Shown in pieces: positions 58,975-64,000 of a stretch of 64,000 nt of DNA. The notes below the pieces were generated by a model, which had not been told where the DNA came from, ran no database searches, and saw only the letters and a list, made by a program, of their open reading frames with translations. The translations under genes were made by a program, and so were the position numbers. Position 1 is the first letter of the stretch. Every line of letters starts with the position of its first letter. Source of the DNA: Mercenaria mercenaria (lineage: Eukaryota; Mollusca; Bivalvia; Venerida; Veneridae); assembly GCF_021730395.1 (NCBI RefSeq), contig NW_026461059.1, forward strand, positions 1 to 64,000, in the 5' to 3' direction.

Positions 58975-61168
58975 TGTTAAAAAGAATACTCTGTTTGAGA
59001 AATCTTGTCAGTTCTTAAGACCATCCTAACAACCAAAAATAGTTCCAGGCTTTCCAGGGAAATAATTATCTACACAACGTGCAGAATATGCAATGCAACA
59101 ATATATGCCTTAATACCATTTTTAATGTAAATTCGGCAACTAAAATCAATACAAACTGAAGCCAACGTTTTAATTAAAACAACCATGTGTATGAATACAA
59201 ATATGCAAATTTATGATCACGTGAATGAACGTTTGCCCTATGTCACCTGAACTGAGCGATGATATTGATTAGCTATTCCCATAGTACTGGCCGAGGTCAC
59301 GTAGCTTATAACGTAGAAAAAGTTGAAACCTAGCCGGGAATCCAGACTGACAATTCAAACATGTTTCCTAACCGCATTGTCACATGTATAACTCCCGAAA
59401 TATAAGACTGTATTTGATAAAGAACGATGACTTCTAATAGCAACAATAATCTACAGATTAATAAATCCACAGATAATCCACGGCTAAAAATAGAAACGGA
59501 TTTCAACGGAAAATTTTCCCGAACATTTCCGGTCCATAGACAATACCAGTTTGTACCTATCATAGCTTTTTCCAGCAAGTTGTAACAATTTTCAAGTATG
59601 TCAGAAAAAACTTAAATGTTCGTCAATCATAGCTATCAAAATATAAGATATTATTTAATGCAACCTTAGGTGATCTAAGAATGTTACCGAATTTTAGACA
59701 GTATTGTCTCGTTGTCGTTTCAAACACTCGAAAATTGTGACCATGTTAATTAGGCTTTTATAGAAAATCGATAATCAGCAGTGATACGTTTTCCTCAGGC
59801 GTTGCTACTGCCAAATTAACACTAATTAGCGCATAATTTAGTAAGATGATTTATGAACAGAACAGAACAGGACAGTAATTTTTTTGATATAACTTAAACA
59901 TGTACAGTTCATCGTTATATTAAGAACAAAATATAATTAAACATGCTTTGCAATACGAGAGTGAACAAAACAAAAGAATATTCACTAAAATTCATTCAAT
60001 ATTGTTTGCAATATGACCTGCTATGAGAATAAAAGACATGTATGTTTTCTAAAATAATATTCCCCACGGATAATATTCCTTCAGCAAGTGTACAACATAA
60101 GATACTATATTATGCATAGTTACACATGTATTCGGTAAAATTTTCGTCTAACAAAACACGAATTATCAACGGGCGCAGCGATGATATCAAAAACTCGTTT
60201 TTTGAAACGACAATATGTCAGAGTGTATCAAGCCATCGGATAACAGATTTGACCAACTTAAAAATTGAATATTGTTTTAAAGACAGATTCTGCTCACTTC
60301 AGTCGCACCAAGAGTAAACCAACATAGTGCATTTGTGACCAGCATGGCCCTGCGGATCCGCACAGTCGGGTCCAAGCTGTTCGCTAAGGGTTTCTCTATT
60401 TGCAATAGGCTTTGAAAGCGAACAGCAGGATCCTGACCAGACTGAAACGGATGCACAAGGCTGGTCTGGACCCATGTGGTCCCCAAACGCACTATGTTGG
60501 ATTTCTCATGGTGCGGCTCAAAATATCTGGATTATACAAATATGTTTAAAATATTAAAACGTTTCGTTTCGCCAGTTACATAATTTATTTTTCGTTTTTT
60601 TTCACGGTCTGACTAAAGTTGTATGTTTGTCTGACTTAAAAATGTCCAACATTTTGCGAAGCCTGCTGTTATGTCTAGAGGACTTTTGATTTCCCGGGTA
60701 TAACAGATGGAGTGATAATTAATGCGCCTCTTAAATACACTGGCTGCAGAATTGAAATTCTGAGGTGCATTTGGGGTGCATTTTTGTGTGTTTCTTCCAC
60801 AAAAATTTCATAAAAACCCAAAATTTATCCGTAAGGACTAAATCAGTGTGTATATAATTAATGACAGGCACTGCCCAAAGCTTTAGAAAGAAATCTTAAA
60901 AGCTGAATGGTTTGTAGAAAAAATAAATTTTTTACAGTAAAATAATTTAAGTTGTTGTTTCGTCACAAATAATCAAAAAGGATCAAACTATTCGTAAAAG
61001 ACAGAATCAGTGTGTATGAAAACAATGACTGGCAATGAAAAAAGGTTTAAATTTTTAAAAACCAAAGTGATTTTTTTTGGCCCCCCCCCCCAAAAAAAAG
61101 TTCTTCTGGTTTATATTAAGAATTCCTCAAATGTCACTTTCTTTGTAATATTTTACACATTGATTAGC
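58975..61168. mobile_element. Unclassified 2.2-kb insertion in the family E array
   Basis: The array breaks off at GGTCATTTTT near 58956 and resumes at CATGATAGTGCATTCG near 61199. GCTGCCACCA before and GCAGCCACCA after the break (9/10) may be the target duplication. No TIR or coding frame was recognised. It contains a foldback MITE. Confidence 0.5.
60302..60520. mobile_element. Foldback MITE, copy 2
   Basis: GTCGCACCAAGAG, CATAGTGCATTTGTGACCAG and the inverse end CTCATGGTGCGGCTC match 40882–41100. This copy is more diverged between its arms. Confidence 0.85.
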
Positions 61169-61888
61169 AGCCACCATCAGCGCTTTGAGCGCTTTGATCA
61201 TGATAGTGCATTCGTGACCGGTCCATATCTTTGTCATCCATGGATGGATTTTCAAATAACTTGGCATGAATGTGTACCACAGTAAGACGACGTGTCGCGC
61301 GCAAGGTCACACTTAGACGTTAAAGGTCATATTTCATGATAGTCCATTGATGGGCGTGTCCGGTCCATATCTTTGTCATTCATGCATGGATTTTAAAATT
61401 ATTGGGCATGAATGTGTACCACAGTAAGACGACGTGTCGCGCTCAAGACCCAGGTCCATAGGTCAAAGGTCCTAAACTCTAACATCAGCCATAACAGTTA
61501 CTATTCATTCAAAGTGCCATCGGGGGCATGTGTCATCCTATGGAGACAGCTCTTGTTAAAGTTGGGTAGGTAGGTAGGTAGGCAATTCTTTTTTTTGTTT
61601 TTGTTTGGGTGGGGAGACTTTACTTTTACCATTAGATATATGATCGTTTCTTACAGAATATTTCTTCTGTAAAAAAAAATACAAACTGTATATGTTGTAC
61701 AAAAGAATAAAATTAAATAATACAATTTACTTATAAATATTATTTTGCTTTCTTGAAATATATGCGGCACTTGTCATATCGCAACTTATAAAAGAATTTG
61801 ACCAGCATTATCCAATAAAAACTTTTGGGGCGCAGCATTTTCAGGGAGGGGGACAGCAAACAAACATATTTTTAATTTTGGCTTACTA

Positions 61889-62288
61889 GGTACAAAATCT
61901 GTATGAACTGCAATACAGAGGTACAACATTCTGTATGAAACTGCAATACAGAGTTACAACGTTCTGTATGAACTGCAATACAGAGGTACAACGTTCTGTA
62001 TGAACTGCAATACAGAGGTACAACGTTCTGTATGAACTGAAATACAGAGGTACAAATTCTGTATGAACTGCAATACAGAGGTACAACGTGACGGTCGTTC
62101 TGTATGAACTGCAATATACAGAGGTACAACGTTCTATATAAACTGCAATACAGAGGTACAACGTTCTGTATGAACTGCAATATATAGAGATACAATGTTC
62201 TGTATGAACTGCAATACAGAGGTACAACATTCTGTATGAACTGCAATACAGAGGTACAACATTCTGTATGTACTGCAGTACAGATTCA
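61889..62288. repeat. 32-bp hairpin minisatellite, about 12 copies
   Basis: Each unit reads GTTCTGTATGAACTGCAATA followed by CAGAGGTACAAC. TCTGTAT and ATACAGA within each unit can pair. Because 32 is not a multiple of 3, all three minus frames stay open, which explains the apparent Tyr/Cys-rich proteins here. Confidence 0.95.
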
Positions 62289-62403
62289 GAGAGCAACACT
62301 CGTGTGAAACGCAACACCTCAAATTGGTTGATGATCTAGTCGCAGTTAGACCTTATTTTCTCTGATTTTAGCAAGGCTTTTGAAAAAGTTAGTCACACAA
62401 GTA
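62283..62403 (+). mobile_element. LINE reverse-transcriptase relic, part 1
   Basis: Reads RFREQHSCETQHLKLVDDLV and then, one frame over, DLIFSDFSKAFEKVSHTS. This is the region before and across RT catalytic motif A (DFSKAFDKV in CR1/jockey-type LINEs). A small deletion shifts the frame between the two pieces, so the copy is dead. Confidence 0.8.
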
Positions 62404-63347
62404 TAGGGTTTAGGTTTTTATGACTTTCTAATGCAATCAAGTTTTCCGAAAAGAGTGTAGCATAGTGAAGGCAAACTTAATGCATTAGAATATCAATAAG
62501 TGTATCTACAACAGACATAAAGTTAAAACGTCCCTTTTTCATCAATCTGCGACATCTCCATCTCAAGTAAACTAAACCACACAGGGAACCCTTCTTTGAA
62601 ATTACTGTTAATTGTAGAAAACATATTTGTTTTAATTTGCACATTTGTACATAGTGACTTTTTACAATATCTGATTAAAAAATCTGGTTCTGTTTATTTT
62701 GCAAAGGTAACTGAGAATAGAGTTTTAGATTTGAATTTGAATTTCTCTGGGAGGTGTGGCCAACATTGTCTGTACACAAAACCATGCGGATGTAATTATA
62801 AATACATAGTAGACGACTCACTTATCGAGTTGTTTCTAGAACGCAATTATTACATTCTTATTTAATGAAAAAACAAATGCAGGTTTAACTCATAATAATC
62901 TAACAGTACTATTTAAGCAACTACATGACTGTATAACTTAAAAATAAAACAAGACAAAGTTAGTGCACTCTGGTTTATTTTTAGACTAGTAGAGGTAATT
63001 GATCGTGGATATAATACAAAGAGTGAAAGGTGCGAAAGGTTAAACTTAAACTATGAAAGTACAGCTTGCATTTAAAAAAAAGAAAACAAAACACAATTTT
63101 TTATATTTATATACTTGGTCTGTTCATTACATAGACACATTATTTCTTGTATGCAGCCCCTGTTTTGGGAGTTGCTCCCCTCCCTGAATGTGGGAAATCC
63201 ATAGAAGGCAGAAAAATGAATACTCATTAATTTTGTACTACTTTATGATTAAGTGGACCAATTTTTTCAGTTATGAAATAATATGAAATAAGTTGGGTTA
63301 CTTTTTTGAAAATCCTAGCTTGTCATTGGATAAAAAAGATGAATATA
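62404..63347. other. Unclassified sequence splitting the LINE relic
   Basis: AT-rich, with no TIR, tail or known family recognised. A frame at 62596–62865 has no recognisable family. Confidence 0.4.
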
Positions 63348-63439
63348 AATGCTTTAAAAAACTTCATAAGCATGGTATCAGAGGCTGCACTCTGGACTGG
63401 ATTCACTCTTTCTTAATAGGCAGAACCCAGGTGGTTGTT
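63348..63439 (+). mobile_element. LINE reverse-transcriptase relic, part 2
   Basis: Reads KKLHKHGIRGCTLDWIHSFL then IGRTQVVV, the segment that follows motif A directly in intact CR1/jockey-type RTs. It is separated from part 1 by about 0.94 kb of unrelated sequence, in the same orientation. Confidence 0.8.
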
Positions 63440-63629
63440 CTGTTTTATACCAAGTTATTGCCCTTTGATTATTCAACAGCAGTACATGTATATTGTAGTA
63501 CAATTCTTGTCTGGAGTATTGCTTAGCAACCAGTGGTTGGAATTTAGCTATACAATGTACTTCATTAGGAAGCTTTACTATCAAGAGGAGATATGCATAT
63601 ATTATCTTTTTGTTTCAGTTGGGTGATTT

Positions 63630-64000
63630 TTAGCTCATCTGATTTTTTGAAAAAAAATGATGAGTTATTGTCATCACTTGAGCGGTTGTCGGCGTCGGCG
63701 TCGGCGTTGCCTGGTTAAGTTTTATGTTTAGGTCAGCTTTTCTCCTAAACTATCAAAGCTATTGCTTTGAAACTTGAAATACTTGTTCACCATCATAAGC
63801 TGACCCTGTATAGCAAGAAACATAACTCCATCTTGCTTTTTGCAATATTTATGGCCCCTTTTGTACTTAGAAATATCAGATTTCTGGTTAAGTTTTATGT
63901 TTAGGTCAACTTTTCTCCTAAACTATCAAAGCTATTGCTTTGAAACTTGGAAAACTTTTTCACCATCATAAGCAGACCCTGTACATCAAGAAACATAACT
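63630..64000 (-). repeat. Clean copy of tandem family B, running off the window
   Basis: Inverted relative to 5940–6995. CTGGTTAAGTTTTATGTTTA occurs at 63711 and 63884, a 173-bp period. The flank has CTCATCTGATTTTTTGAAAA and a GGCGTC triplet repeat, which also appear, blurred, at 6910–6990. Confidence 0.9.

Larger units (their letters stand above)
58581..61540. repeat. Tandem-unit element (family E) with inverted ends, split by an insertion
   Basis: ATGCCCCCGAAGAG at the left and CATCGGGGGCATG at the right are inverted. Units of about 162 bp carry CCATATCTTTGTCATC, TGTACCACAGTAAGACGACG and AAGGTCACACTTAGACG. Two units lie left (58655, 58817) and two right (61223, 61365) of a 2.2-kb interruption. 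This end style is common in bivalve repeats. Confidence 0.75.

Noticed and set aside
61872-62322. Tyr/Cys-rich open frames on the minus strand
   Set aside because: They are the 32-bp minisatellite read in three frames; length not divisible by 3 and free of stops explains them.

Overview
The window looks like nuclear DNA of a marine bivalve, most likely a venerid-type clam. This is inferred from spliced genes with GT–AG introns, tRNA-derived SINEs with mollusc-style bodies and tails, many non-autonomous foldback elements, and several tandem-repeat element families of the kind common in bivalves. No species can be named from the sequence alone.

Two complete host genes can be built by eye, arranged tail to tail in the clean middle of the window. 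On the + strand (30,932–36,479) an 8-exon gene encodes about 316 residues with four predicted membrane segments and a pore loop between TM3 and TM4. It resembles the prokaryotic-type 4-TM Ion_trans_2 proteins, but the filter position that normally reads GYGD reads GAAD. On the − strand (45,177–37,391) an 11-exon gene encodes a complete 520-residue cytochrome P450 of the CYP4 family, with all diagnostic motifs. The stop codons are about 0.9 kb apart.

Sequence quality is very uneven. Positions 1 to about 24,700 and about 52,490 to 57,480 have stretched homopolymers and smeared bases, as in an unpolished low-coverage consensus, and no gene call there is safe. Repeats that run through or recur outside these zones allow an internal check: a 145-bp unit has exactly that period in clean sequence and 158–161 bp in the degraded part of the same array.

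Layout. 1–24,000: degraded DNA with recognisable tandem-repeat families (1–310, 2,460–2,990, 5,880–6,995, 7,480–9,300, 18,060–19,530). 24,100–26,033: a 145-bp-period array ending in a hairpin. 26,034–30,900: old repeats, a possible 3' UTR end, and a 59-bp minisatellite split by a SINE. 30,932–45,177: the two genes, whose introns carry SINEs, foldback elements, a palindrome-rich TIR element and a splice-donor-like minisatellite. 45,200–52,490: SINE, foldback and hAT-like elements and a local duplication. 53,520–57,060: an element with inverted tandem arrays, in degraded sequence. 57,400–64,000: a duplicated tRNA-Lys-like unit, a nested repeat array, a 32-bp hairpin minisatellite, LINE reverse-transcriptase relics and a clean copy of the repeat also seen at 5.9 kb.
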